From Paenibacillus mendelii (GTDB taxonomy: Bacteria; Bacillota; Bacilli; Paenibacillales; Paenibacillaceae), in contig NZ_JANHOF010000002.1 of assembly GCF_024498075.1 (NCBI RefSeq), forward strand, positions 478,431 through 542,430: a DNA stretch of 64,000 bases, given 5' to 3'. A program made the translations under genes and the position numbers. Positions 1 to 8,337 of the stretch are shown in pieces. The stretch's first letter is position 1. Each line of letters begins with the position of its first letter. Below the pieces are notes generated by a model, which did no database searches, was not told where the DNA came from, and worked only from the letters and a program-made list of their open reading frames with translations.

Positions 1-19
1 CTTAAGCTGTCATAGGGAA

Positions 20-889
20 TTATTCATTGCCCTTCAGCCATTGATTAACCTTGTCGCCATGATCATTAACCCATTTGCTGGCGGCATCCTCAGGGGATGC
101 TCCGTCTTGGATCTCAACCATGACGGCAGCCATATCCTCTGGCGTCCACTCGAATTGATCCAAGAAGAGATGCGCCGACGGCTGATCATCCTTCAGACCT
201 TTGCGAGCAATTGTATGAATCTGCTCCGCGCCTCCGTAAGTGCCCTTCGGATCGTCCAAATATTTCAGGTCCATCTTGGCGAACATCCAATGCGGCGTCC
301 AGCCGGTAATCACGATCGGACGCTTCTCGTCATAAGCCTTCTGCAGCTCCTGCGCCATCGCCGCGGAAGAGCTCTCTACAAGCGTATATGAATCCAAACC
401 GTAATCCGACATCGCCTTCTCAGTCGCCATCATAATGCCCGCACCGGGTTCGATGCCGATAATCTGATTGTTAAGCGATTTGGCCATCTCATCCTTCTTC
501 AAATCATCGATCGTTGCAATGTCCATATACGCGGGAACGGCAAGTCCGGTCTTGGTGCCATCCAGGTTCGGCCCCAAATCTTCGACATCTGCTTTATATT
601 TCTCTACATATGAGGCATGCGTGCTCGGCAGCCAGGCAGCTACCATGGCATCCGCACTGCCATCGGCAATGCCTGCCCACATCGGACCTGCATCAACCTG
701 CAGCAGCTCTACTTTATAGTCCAGCTTCTTCTCCAGCACTTCTTTCACGACATAGGTGCTGGCAATTTCCGAATCCCAGGCGACGTATGCCAGCTTAATC
801 TTCTTAGAGGACGATGACGATCCATTCGAACAACCTGCGAGAACAGCAACGACAAGTACAGCACTAATCAATAGACTCCATTTCTTCAA
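20..889 (-). CDS. opuAC: Glycine betaine ABC transporter substrate-binding lipoprotein
   Basis: Binds glycine betaine or related osmoprotectants outside the membrane and hands them to the OpuAB permease. The 289-residue product has a lipoprotein signal: a basic N terminus, a hydrophobic core and a lipobox LAGC with the acylated Cys at about residue 20, followed by a Ser-rich linker. The mature part has OpuAC features, including Trp-rich stretches (AYVAWDSE, GPMWAGIADG, GWTPHWMF) of the kind that form aromatic cages for trimethylammonium. The start is TTG, placed 10 bases after AAGGAG. It is the last gene of opuAA-AB-AC. Family assignment is firm; the exact substrate (betaine, proline betaine, carnitine) cannot be read from sequence. 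Confidence 0.93.
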   Translation of the reverse strand: MKKWSLLISAVLVVAVLAGCSNGSSSSSKKIKLAYVAWDSEIASTYVVKEVLEKKLDYKVELLQVDAGPMWAGIADGSADAMVAAWLPSTHASYVEKYKADVEDLGPNLDGTKTGLAVPAYMDIATIDDLKKDEMAKSLNNQIIGIEPGAGIMMATEKAMSDYGLDSYTLVESSSAAMAQELQKAYDEKRPIVITGWTPHWMFAKMDLKYLDDPKGTYGGAEQIHTIARKGLKDDQPSAHLFLDQFEWTPEDMAAVMVEIQDGASPEDAASKWVNDHGDKVNQWLKGNE

Positions 890-916
890 TACAATAACAC
901 TCCTTATGGTTTGTGA

Positions 917-1744
917 TTATTTCTTTTTAAATACGTTCTGCGTTAAGCGATCCAGCAAAATGGCCATAATGACGATCGCAATACCAGCCTCGAAGCCGAT
1001 ACCGGTTTTTGCCTGCGTTACGGCCCGATATACGTAAGCCCCGACCCCCTGTGCACCGATCATGGACGAAATAACGACCATCGACAGCGAGAGCATAATC
1101 GTCTGGTTGATACCCGCCATAATAGACGGCATCGCGATCGGGAGCTGAAGCTTAAACAGCTTCTGGCCCGGTGTGGAACCGAACGCATCAGCCGCTTCCA
1201 CAAGCTCTTCCGGCACTTGGCGAATGCCAAGATTCGTCAGGCGAATCGTCGGCGGTATGGCGAAAATAATCGAGGCGATGACGCCCGGCACAACCCCTAA
1301 CGAGAAGAAGGAAACCGCTGGGAGCAGATAAACGAAAGCCGGCATCGTCTGCATGAAATCCAATATCGGCGTTACCGTATTGCGCACGGCATTATTTCGC
1401 GCACATGCGATCCCGATCGGCACGCCAATAACAATCGATAATATGGAGGCAGTCAGCACCAGGGCTAACGACTGCATGGACTGTGACCAGAATCCTAAGT
1501 TGTCGATCAATAACAGCCCTATGAAGGCGAACAAAGCGATTTTCCAGCGTCCAATCCAGTAAGCGAGTGCGGTGATCAGAACAATCAGCAATAGAGTGGG
1601 AACCGCGGTCAATACAAATTCCAGCGATCCTACCATTGCTCCAATAATGGCCTTGATCGTGTCAAACAACGGCCTGAGGTTGCCTGTCAACCAATCCTCC
1701 AGTGATTCAATCCATTCGCCCAGCGGCAGCTTCGGCAGACTCAT
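917..1744 (-). CDS. opuAB: Glycine betaine ABC transporter permease
   Basis: Membrane channel subunit of the osmoprotectant importer. The 275-residue product has several strongly hydrophobic segments and the BPD-type cytoplasmic loop near residue 190 (EELVEAADAFGSTPGQKLFK), the site that docks on the ATPase. Length fits OpuAB/ProW-type permeases. Its ATG overlaps the last codons of opuAA by four bases (ATGA), so the two are translationally coupled. OpuAC follows about 30 bases downstream. Family knowledge: OpuA is an osmotically induced high-affinity importer in Bacillus. Confidence 0.93.
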   Translation of the reverse strand: MSLPKLPLGEWIESLEDWLTGNLRPLFDTIKAIIGAMVGSLEFVLTAVPTLLLIVLITALAYWIGRWKIALFAFIGLLLIDNLGFWSQSMQSLALVLTASILSIVIGVPIGIACARNNAVRNTVTPILDFMQTMPAFVYLLPAVSFFSLGVVPGVIASIIFAIPPTIRLTNLGIRQVPEELVEAADAFGSTPGQKLFKLQLPIAMPSIMAGINQTIMLSLSMVVISSMIGAQGVGAYVYRAVTQAKTGIGFEAGIAIVIMAILLDRLTQNVFKKK

Positions 1745-2940
1745 ACGACCTCACCTGCTTCCGGTATGGCATTCCCCGCGAGAGCGGATAGAACGGCTCC
1801 CTTAATGACGATGCCCTTCAAGATGCCCTGCTCGTCAACGACGGACACCGGCAATTTCGTTGTGCTCATCATGTCGAACAGCTCATTGAGCAGCGTGCCC
1901 GGGAGAATCGTCGGAACGTCAACCTGCATGACCGCTTCCAGCGGCTTCAGCTCCTTGATCGCCTGAGCTGCATCCTCGGCTGTGACGACGCCGAGCAGCT
2001 TCATCCCTTTATCCATCACATACAAGCTGGATACGCCGCTGTCCCGCATAAGCTGCAGGGCAACACGCGGTCCGCGCTCCAGCGTAATGGTCTCGGGCTT
2101 GCGCATCACATGAGCGGCAGTCAGCACCTTCGATAAATCAACATCTTCCACAAAACGCTCTACATATTTGTTGGCAGGTTGAATGAGGATTTCTTCGGGG
2201 GTACCGATCTGGACGATCGCGCCGTCCTTCATAAGTGCGATCCGGTCGCCGATTCGCAGCGCCTCATCCAAATCATGCGTGATGAACACAATCGTTTTCT
2301 TCATCTTGGCCTGCAGCTGAAGCAGCTCATGCTGCATATCTTTGCGGATTAGCGGATCCAATGCGCTGAAGGCTTCATCCATGAGCAAAATATCAGGGTC
2401 GTTCGCCAGCACACGGGCAAGACCCACACGCTGCTGCATCCCCCCGCTCAGTTGGTCCGGCCGGCTGCTTTCCCATCCGTTCAAGCCGACCAGCTTGAGC
2501 GCATTCATCGCAAGCTCGGTCCTCGTTTTCTTATCAACGCCTTGTATTTCAAGACCATATTCCGCATTCTGCAATACGGTACGGTGCGGGAATAAACCGA
2601 ATTTTTGAAAGACCATACCGATATTTTTCCGGCGGAATTGGCGCAGCTGCTCCGGGTTCATGCGCAGCACGTCCATCCCGTTGAAGAGCACCGCTCCTGC
2701 GGTCGGTTCGATCAGACGGTTCAACAGCCGCACCAGCGTTGACTTCCCGCTTCCAGAAAGACCCATAATAACGAAAATTTCACCTTGTTCGATTGTGAAA
2801 TTCGTCTGATTCACGCCGACAGTGAGCTTATGCTCCTTCAATATTTTCTCTTTGGACCAGCCTTGATTCAGCAGGGACAGCGCCCGTTTGGGATCAGGGC
2901 CGAACACTTTGGTCAACTGTTTGACCTCCAATATTGACAT
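1741..2940 (-). CDS. opuAA: Glycine betaine ABC transporter ATPase with CBS pair
   Basis: Drives osmoprotectant import. The 399-residue product has a Walker A motif GLSGSGKST (about residue 60), the signature LSGGMQQRVGLARVL, Walker B DILLMDEAFSALDP and a switch His in FITHD. Residues after about 270 form the two CBS domains typical of OpuAA/ProV, which sense ionic strength in the studied OpuA systems. Strong ribosome site AGGAGG lies 5 bases before ATG. It is the first gene of the operon and faces the GbsR-type regulator across 260 bases that contain a large palindrome. Confidence 0.95.
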   Translation of the reverse strand: MSILEVKQLTKVFGPDPKRALSLLNQGWSKEKILKEHKLTVGVNQTNFTIEQGEIFVIMGLSGSGKSTLVRLLNRLIEPTAGAVLFNGMDVLRMNPEQLRQFRRKNIGMVFQKFGLFPHRTVLQNAEYGLEIQGVDKKTRTELAMNALKLVGLNGWESSRPDQLSGGMQQRVGLARVLANDPDILLMDEAFSALDPLIRKDMQHELLQLQAKMKKTIVFITHDLDEALRIGDRIALMKDGAIVQIGTPEEILIQPANKYVERFVEDVDLSKVLTAAHVMRKPETITLERGPRVALQLMRDSGVSSLYVMDKGMKLLGVVTAEDAAQAIKELKPLEAVMQVDVPTILPGTLLNELFDMMSTTKLPVSVVDEQGILKGIVIKGAVLSALAGNAIPEAGEVV

Positions 2941-3042
2941 ACGGACCTCCTCTAAATATGATTTTTCACTAGGTTCTTGCTCGGTCTAACCAGCTTAACG
3001 TTCCTTGCTCATAGGGGTCAAAGACTATAATCTGTTTATTTT

Positions 3043-3068
3043 GTACGTACAGTTTAAACTTTACGTAC
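3043..3068. promoter_or_regulatory. 26-bp palindrome between opuA and gbsR, candidate GbsR operator
   Basis: The half sites GTACGTA and TACGTAC flank a central AGTTTAAACT. The whole 26-base element is symmetric except for one base pair. A second smaller dyad, GTAC-TATAT-GTAC, abuts it at 3065-3077. The pair sits between two divergent genes, one of them encoding a GbsR-type regulator, so an operator for that protein is the natural reading. This is inference from symmetry and position. Confidence 0.55.
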
Positions 3069-3200
3069 TATATGTACTGAATACTCTGTATTCCATACAC
3101 TTCCTTACATATTGCGTTCTTTACTTCCCGGATCAGATATGCTTACAATACAGAATAGAGGTTTGCAGCTGACGAACCCCATTCCTCGGGAGGGAACTTC

Positions 3201-3755
3201 ATGAACGATCTATCAGACATATCGGCCGAGCACGCCATTAAAATTCAAAAAAACCGTGAACGCGTAATCGACACCATCGGCAAAAACATGGATTTATACG
3301 GCATTACGTTGTCAATCGGGCACTTATACGGTCATATGTATTTCAATAACGGGCCTGTCACCTTGGACGAGCTGAGCGAGTCTATGGGAATGAGCAAGAC
3401 GTCGATGAGCACGGGAGTCAGAACCTTGATGGATTTGAAGATGATCGAGAAGGTATGGGGCAAAGGGTCACGGAAGGACCTTTACGAAGCTGTTCCGGAT
3501 TGGCACCAGAATTTCACCGACTACTTCTCTCTCAAGTGGCGTAAAGCCGTGGAGAGCAACATGACCGCCCTCTCAAGGTCGCTCAATGAAATTCGGGATC
3601 TGCAAGCAAGTGTAGAAGGAAACGGGAAACTCCGCAGTATTCTCGAATCGGACGAGTCCAAGATTACACAAGCCATCGAGTATTACAAGTGGCTTCTGAA
3701 GCTGATCGAATCGCTGGAAACAGGTAAAATATTCGAATTTATCCCTAAACAATAA
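3201..3755 (+). CDS. gbsR: GbsR/MarR-family transcriptional regulator
   Basis: A 184-residue winged-helix regulator. The HTH lies at about residues 55-90 (VTLDELSESMGMSKTSMSTGV), followed by a wing region and a C-terminal helical part. This is the GbsR layout, in which choline or related ligands relieve repression of betaine synthesis and uptake genes in Bacillus. Start ATG is preceded by GGGAGGGAA at good spacing. It faces opuAA, which points to control of osmoprotectant uptake. It could equally be an OpcR-type relative; the ligand is not known from sequence. Confidence 0.8.
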   Translation: MNDLSDISAEHAIKIQKNRERVIDTIGKNMDLYGITLSIGHLYGHMYFNNGPVTLDELSESMGMSKTSMSTGVRTLMDLKMIEKVWGKGSRKDLYEAVPDWHQNFTDYFSLKWRKAVESNMTALSRSLNEIRDLQASVEGNGKLRSILESDESKITQAIEYYKWLLKLIESLETGKIFEFIPKQ

Positions 3756-3774
3756 CGAGCCGTGCACGGTATAC

Positions 3775-3814
3775 AAAAAAGACACAGATCCGATGATGGA
3801 TCCGTGTCTTTTTT
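3775..3814. terminator. Bidirectional Rho-independent terminator
   Basis: An A-rich run, a stem of about 11 bp (GACACAGATCC with GGATCCGTGTC, one mismatch) with a 6-base loop, then a T run. It lies between the converging regulator gene and the molybdopterin oxidoreductase gene. The T/A tracts on both sides suit both strands. Confidence 0.8.
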
Positions 3815-3826
3815 GTGCTTCTCGCC

Positions 3827-5863
3827 TTATATTCGTTCCACCTGTACCCGTCCGGAGAAGAAGACGGCGCCTCCGCCCATGTCTGCAATACGGTCCGGGG
3901 TAAGGGCGTTGACCGTGCGCTTGCCTCCGGCCGCGTCCGCCCATAAGCCTTGACTGACGACGACGCCCGGCAGGACGTCCTCTCCGACGGCAGCGGTAAG
4001 CTCGCATTCGCCCCGCAGGTTCGAGATTCGCACCATATCCCCGCTGGCAATTCCGCGCTCAGCTGCATCCGCTGCATTCATATGCAGCCGCGGCATTTTC
4101 TCCAGCCGAATATGCTTCTCGTTCAGAGCGAATGTGGAATTCAGGAAGTTATGGTTCGGTGCGGGAATGAATAAGAAAGGCAGATCCCCGTCCTCTACCA
4201 ATGGTGTATACGTAGGCAGCGGCGGGTGCCCTCTGCGCTTCATTGTTGCGGAATAGAGCTCGATCTTCCCGCTCGGGGTTCTTAACCTGCCGGGAAAGAG
4301 TGGCTTCGTTCTCCCCTTCGCATACTGCTTCTCCGCCAGTAATTCATAGGTGATGCCCTCTAAGCTTGGGTTCGCGGGGTAATCGAGCGCCTGCCGAATC
4401 AGATCCTCATCCGTATCCTTGAGCGGCTGATCCTCAAAGCCCATCGCATCCGCCAATAAGCGAAAGACCTCCGTATTGGACCGGCTTTCTTCATAAGGCT
4501 CCACAACCGGCTGCTGAATTTGAATGTAATGATGCCAGTACGAATGGTACAAATCCGTATTTTCAAAAGAAGAAGTAGCCGGCAGCACAATATCCGCATA
4601 CTTGGCCGTCTCGGTCAGGAACAGGTCATGGACGACTGTAAACAGATCCTCCCGTTCCAACCCCTGCCTCACCTTATTCGCATGCGGCGCAACGATGGCC
4701 GGATTCGAATTGTACACATAGAGCGAACGGATCGGAGGCTCCGTATCTAATAGCGTCTGGCCCAGCAGGTTCATATTGAACCTGCGCGTCTTCGTCTTAA
4801 GCAGGTCCGGCCGCTGCAGAGCAGCAGAATTATGGCTGAGGTAGGCACCGTTCCCTTTGATCGCTCCTCCGCCCCGCCGCAGCCACTGGCCCGTCAAAGC
4901 AGGCAGACAGCTGATCGTCCGCACGTTCATTCCGCCGTTGTCATGATGCTGCAGGCCGTTGCCGATGCGGATGAAGGAAGGAGACGTCTGTCCATATAAC
5001 CGTGCCAGACGGTATAAGTCTTCCTGGGAGACGCCCGTAATCGCTGATACAACGGCCGGGTCATACTGGCGGACATGCTCACGCAGCTCCTCATGGCCAA
5101 CCGTATATTCACGAAGGAACTCCTCGTCCACCATCTCCTCCGCAAACAAAATATGCATCATACCAAGAGCGAGCGCCGAATCGGTGCCCGGTTTGATCGG
5201 GATAAACCAGTCCGCCCAGCGGCCGGTCTGATTCTTATGCACATCGATCACGACAATCTGCGCGCCATTCTTCCGCGCTTTCTCCGCAAGTGTAACCTGG
5301 TGCATGTTCGTGCTGACCGCATTAATGCCCCACATGATGATGAACTTCGCATGTACGGTATCCTCCGGATCGGTCCCGAAGCTGCCGCCCATGGTATAGC
5401 CGTAGCCTTCCGATCCGGCCGCTTCGCATATCGTATATTGCAATCGGCTTGCACCAAGCCGGTTGAAGAAACGGCGGTCCATCCCTTCCGTGCCGATGCG
5501 GCCCATATTTCCGTAGAAGCTGTAGGGAAGAATAGCCTCAGCGGCTTCCGCAGCGATCAACGCTTTCCAATTCGACGTAATCGTCCCCACCGCTTCTTCC
5601 CATGAAATTCGTTCGAAGCGCCCTTCGCCTTTCCTGCCGATCCGCCTCAGCGGATAGCGCAGCCGCTTCGAATCATAGATCCGCTCCGTCATATTCCGGA
5701 CCTTATTGCATATGGCGCCCTCTGTGACAGGGTGGCTCGGATCCCCCTCGATCTTCGTGATTCTCCCCGCTTCCTTATGAATCAGAAGACCGCACTGATC
5801 TGGGCAATCCAGGGAACAGACCGACGGAAATACGCCGTTTGGCTGATTAACATAGGATGTCAT
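3827..5863 (-). CDS. Molybdopterin-dependent oxidoreductase, YoaE/YyaE-like
   Basis: Large Mo/W-bis-pterin oxidoreductase of the DMSO reductase superfamily, about 678 residues. The N terminus has a 4Fe-4S site CSLDCPDQC (spacing C-x3-C-x3-C, Cys16/20/24) with a fourth Cys near residue 51 (AICNK). Cys in TICEAAG (near residue 144) is the likely metal ligand. A typical C-terminal molybdopterin-binding domain includes the phrase RLHMNAADAAERG. The start was set at ATG 5863, which follows GAGGGGGAG; the frame is open to 5884. No twin-Arg signal is seen, so it should be cytoplasmic. It lies 36 bases behind hxlR in the same direction, which suggests co-transcription and a role near formaldehyde/formate chemistry. 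The substrate is unknown. Confidence 0.85.
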   Translation of the reverse strand: MTSYVNQPNGVFPSVCSLDCPDQCGLLIHKEAGRITKIEGDPSHPVTEGAICNKVRNMTERIYDSKRLRYPLRRIGRKGEGRFERISWEEAVGTITSNWKALIAAEAAEAILPYSFYGNMGRIGTEGMDRRFFNRLGASRLQYTICEAAGSEGYGYTMGGSFGTDPEDTVHAKFIIMWGINAVSTNMHQVTLAEKARKNGAQIVVIDVHKNQTGRWADWFIPIKPGTDSALALGMMHILFAEEMVDEEFLREYTVGHEELREHVRQYDPAVVSAITGVSQEDLYRLARLYGQTSPSFIRIGNGLQHHDNGGMNVRTISCLPALTGQWLRRGGGAIKGNGAYLSHNSAALQRPDLLKTKTRRFNMNLLGQTLLDTEPPIRSLYVYNSNPAIVAPHANKVRQGLEREDLFTVVHDLFLTETAKYADIVLPATSSFENTDLYHSYWHHYIQIQQPVVEPYEESRSNTEVFRLLADAMGFEDQPLKDTDEDLIRQALDYPANPSLEGITYELLAEKQYAKGRTKPLFPGRLRTPSGKIELYSATMKRRGHPPLPTYTPLVEDGDLPFLFIPAPNHNFLNSTFALNEKHIRLEKMPRLHMNAADAAERGIASGDMVRISNLRGECELTAAVGEDVLPGVVVSQGLWADAAGGKRTVNALTPDRIADMGGGAVFFSGRVQVERI

Positions 5864-5899
5864 TCCGGGACTCCCCCTCATCAATCTTCTTCCTTATCA

Positions 5900-6253
5900 T
5901 TACTTCCATACAACCTTCTCCCCATAATCTTTGCCCCAGCTGTACATCATCTGCAGAATCGGCATTAAGCTCTCCCCATACGGCGTCAGCGAATATTCGA
6001 CGCGCGGCGGTACCTCCGCATACACTTTGCGGTCGACCAATTGATCGTCTTCCAGTTCGCGAAGCTGATTGGTCAGCATTTTTTGAGTGATGGACGGGAT
6101 TCTCTTCTTCAGCTCGCTGAACCGCTTAGTCCCCTCAAGACCCAGATGCCACAGAATGATCAGCTTCCATTTGCCGCCGATAACTGCAAGTGTCAATTCC
6201 TTCTCGCAATTGATTTCCTTTAAATTTATCCGTTCTTTCAACACGTTTGCCAT
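5900..6253 (-). CDS. hxlR: HxlR-type formaldehyde-responsive activator
   Basis: A 117-residue DUF24/HxlR winged-helix protein. The core [15 protein letters not shown] matches what I recall of Bacillus subtilis HxlR. Cys16 and Lys18 sit as C-x-K, the pair (Cys11/Lys13 in B. subtilis) that is crosslinked by formaldehyde in the structural work on HxlR. The winged helix spans roughly residues 35-95. Start ATG follows AAGGGAG. It is divergent from hxlAB, with a 65-bp repeat array between, and is followed by a molybdopterin oxidoreductase on its own strand. Expected role: activates hxlAB when formaldehyde is present. Confidence 0.92.
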   Translation of the reverse strand: MANVLKERINLKEINCEKELTLAVIGGKWKLIILWHLGLEGTKRFSELKKRIPSITQKMLTNQLRELEDDQLVDRKVYAEVPPRVEYSLTPYGESLMPILQMMYSWGKDYGEKVVWK

Positions 6254-6489
6254 TGTCGATCACTCCCTTGAATTTGCATTCGCCAGCGTACATGACGAAC
6301 CATCTCTTCCAGCCCCTGCAGACTCTTCTGCCCGAACATCAGCCGAGATGCCACGCCAGGCCCAATAGTATCTTCACGGTAACTACACCACTTTGAAGTG
6401 CGTACTTCCAATATCGAAACTTCAGTCTTAGAATAAATCTTGTTCCACTTAAACACAACACAAAACTTAAGCCCCTGCATTCGGGATGC
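6254..6489. other. hxlR upstream region
   Basis: This noncoding stretch lies between hxlR and the repeat array and must hold the hxlR promoter. No hexamers were clear enough to call. At 6456-6495 it contains ACAAAACTTA and TAAGTTTTGT as an inverted pair that continues the arm sequence of the repeat units. Confidence 0.5.
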
Positions 6490-6866
6490 GAAGTAAGTTT
6501 TGTTTCGAAGCTTATCCTGGGTGCATGACTACACAAAACTTAGGCCTATGCTTCCGAAGTAAGTTTTGTTTCGAAGCTGATCCTGGGTGCATGACTACAC
6601 AAAACTAGGCCTATGCTTCCGAAGTAAGTTTTGTTTCGAAGCTTATTCTGGGTGCATGACTACACAAAACTAGGCCTATGCTTCCGAAGTAAGTTTTGTT
6701 TCGAAGCTTATTCTGGGTGCATGACTACACAAAACTAGGCCTATGCTTCCGAAGTAAGTTTTGTTTCGAAGCTTATTCTGGGTGCATGACTACACAAAAC
6801 TAGGCCTATGCTTCCGAAGTAAGTTTTGTTTCGAAGCTTATCCTGGATGCATGAACACACAAAACT
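6490..6866. repeat. Six tandem 65-bp repeats upstream of hxlA
   Basis: Units begin GAAGTAAGTTTTG at 6490, 6556, 6621, 6686, 6751 and 6816. Period is 65 bases (66 for the first). Units starting at 6621, 6686 and 6751 are identical; units 1, 2 and 6 differ by a few bases, and unit 6 lacks the TAGGCCTATGCTTCC end and runs into the hxlA ribosome site. Each unit has inverted arms AGTTTTGT and ACAAAACT 29 bases apart, plus short palindromes TTCGAA and TAGGCCTA. A decayed extra copy seems to lie at about 6455-6489. Probable repeated HxlR binding region. Confidence 0.97.
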
Positions 6867-6881
6867 TTAGGAGTGATTATT

Positions 6882-7517
6882 ATGAAACTTCAACTCGCGC
6901 TTGATCTTGTAACAATTCCAGAAGGCATCGAATTGGTGAAGGAAGTCGAAGCTTATATCGATATCGTGGAGATCGGAACCCCGGTCGTCATTAATGAAGG
7001 GCTTCGAGCTGTTAAAGAAATGAAAGAAGCTTTCCCGAATCTGAACGTGTTAGCAGACCTGAAAATTATGGATGCGGGCGGTTATGAGGTCATGAAAGCT
7101 TCAGAAGCCGGCGCTGATATTATTACCGTTCTAGGCGTTGCTGATGATTCTACCATTCGCGGGGCCGTCGAGGAAGCCAAGAAACATGGCAATAAAATCA
7201 TGGTCGATATGATCAATGTCAAAGATATCGAAACACGGGCGAAAGAAATCGATGCTCTCGGCGTAGACTATATTTGCGTACACTCGGGGTACGATCATCA
7301 GGCGGAAGGGAAAAACTCCTTCGAGGAGCTGTCGGCGATCAAGCGCGTCGTTAAACAAGCGAAAACCGCTATTGCAGGCGGCATCAAATTAGATACCCTG
7401 CCTGAAGTAATCAAAGCCAGTCCGGACCTTGTCATTGTAGGCGGGGGCATTACCGGCGTGCAAGATAGGAAATCTACCGCTTCCACCATGCAGCAGCTGG
7501 TCAAGCAAGGCCGCTAG
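6882..7517 (+). CDS. hxlA: 3-hexulose-6-phosphate synthase
   Basis: Condenses formaldehyde with ribulose 5-phosphate to give hexulose 6-phosphate, the first step of the ribulose monophosphate pathway. The 211-residue product is a TIM-barrel of the orotidine-phosphate decarboxylase superfamily with the expected landmarks: LALDLV near the N terminus, ADLKIMDAGG at about residue 58-67, and the phosphate-binding end GGI (AIAGGIK, VIVGGGIT). The start was set at ATG 6882, 8 bases after AGGAG; the GTG at 6873 overlaps the ribosome site. It is followed by hxlB after two bases. In Bacillus this pair detoxifies formaldehyde. Confidence 0.95.
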   Translation: MKLQLALDLVTIPEGIELVKEVEAYIDIVEIGTPVVINEGLRAVKEMKEAFPNLNVLADLKIMDAGGYEVMKASEAGADIITVLGVADDSTIRGAVEEAKKHGNKIMVDMINVKDIETRAKEIDALGVDYICVHSGYDHQAEGKNSFEELSAIKRVVKQAKTAIAGGIKLDTLPEVIKASPDLVIVGGGITGVQDRKSTASTMQQLVKQGR

Positions 7518-7519
7518 TT

Positions 7520-8080
7520 ATGTCAATGACACCGTATACGGATGGCATCCTTGATGAAATAAACCGCACGGTGAAATCGGTCTCCGAAGCTGAAGTGGAG
7601 CTGTTCATTCATCGCTTACTGGCAGCCAGATCCATTTTCGTTGCGGGCGCGGGCCGATCTGGCCTGATGATGCGGGCCTTTGCCATGCGGTTGATGCATA
7701 TGGGGTTGAACGCTTATGTTGTCGGTGAAGCCGTAACCCCCGGCATTAAGGAAGGCGATCTGCTCATTATCGGCTCTGGCTCGGGCGAAACGAAAAGCTT
7801 GGTCGGCATGGCTGAAAAAGCAAAGCAGCTTGGTGCGGGCGTGGCCATCATCACCGTCAAGCCGGAATCGACAATCGGCCTATTAGCGGAAACGATTATT
7901 CACATTCCCGCCTCCCCGAAGGAGACGGCGGATCGCAGTGGAGCATCCACCGTCCAACCCATGGGTTCATTGTTCGAGCAAAGTATTCTGCTGCTGTGCG
8001 ATGCTGTCGTGCTGCGAGCGATGGAGATACAGGGCATCGACGCGGCCTCCATGTTCGGCAGGCATGCGAATTTAGAATAA
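7520..8080 (+). CDS. hxlB: 6-phospho-3-hexuloisomerase
   Basis: Isomerises hexulose 6-phosphate to fructose 6-phosphate, completing formaldehyde entry into sugar phosphates. The 186-residue product is a single SIS domain with the sugar-phosphate loop GAGRSG (about residue 43) and the IGSGSGETKS stretch near residue 84. Length matches PHI enzymes. It begins two bases after the hxlA stop; only a weak AAGCAAGG lies before it, so translation is probably coupled. A strong terminator follows directly. Confidence 0.95.
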   Translation: MSMTPYTDGILDEINRTVKSVSEAEVELFIHRLLAARSIFVAGAGRSGLMMRAFAMRLMHMGLNAYVVGEAVTPGIKEGDLLIIGSGSGETKSLVGMAEKAKQLGAGVAIITVKPESTIGLLAETIIHIPASPKETADRSGASTVQPMGSLFEQSILLLCDAVVLRAMEIQGIDAASMFGRHANLE

Positions 8081-8083
8081 CGA

Positions 8084-8122
8084 AAGAACCATCAGGAGCA
8101 GTTCTCCTGATGGTTCTTCTTC
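8084..8122 (+). terminator. Terminator of hxlAB
   Basis: A perfect 15-bp stem, AAGAACCATCAGGAG against CTCCTGATGGTTCTT, with a 5-base loop and a T-rich tail, just after the hxlB stop. The following 215 bases to 8337 hold no gene that I can see. Confidence 0.9.
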
Positions 8123-8337
8123 ATTCCCCAAACTGAATATGTTCAAATGGATCTTCCACTGCATAGTGCAAAGATGCCATCGATCTTTCTATGCCTGGGT
8201 ATCAGCATGGTTAGGAAGTCATATCCGGGCTGGCAGACGGCAGCGTCGCTCCACTGTCGGCCCGGCCTCGTAAGCAGCATTGTTATGATAACCATGCTTT
8301 GCTGATTACATGCGATTAGGGTTTATTTCATGCTAAC

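Noticed and set aside
6490..6866. CRISPR array at the 65-bp repeats
   Set aside because: The whole unit including any spacer is repeated nearly unchanged, there are no variable spacers and no cas genes, so it is a tandem repeat.
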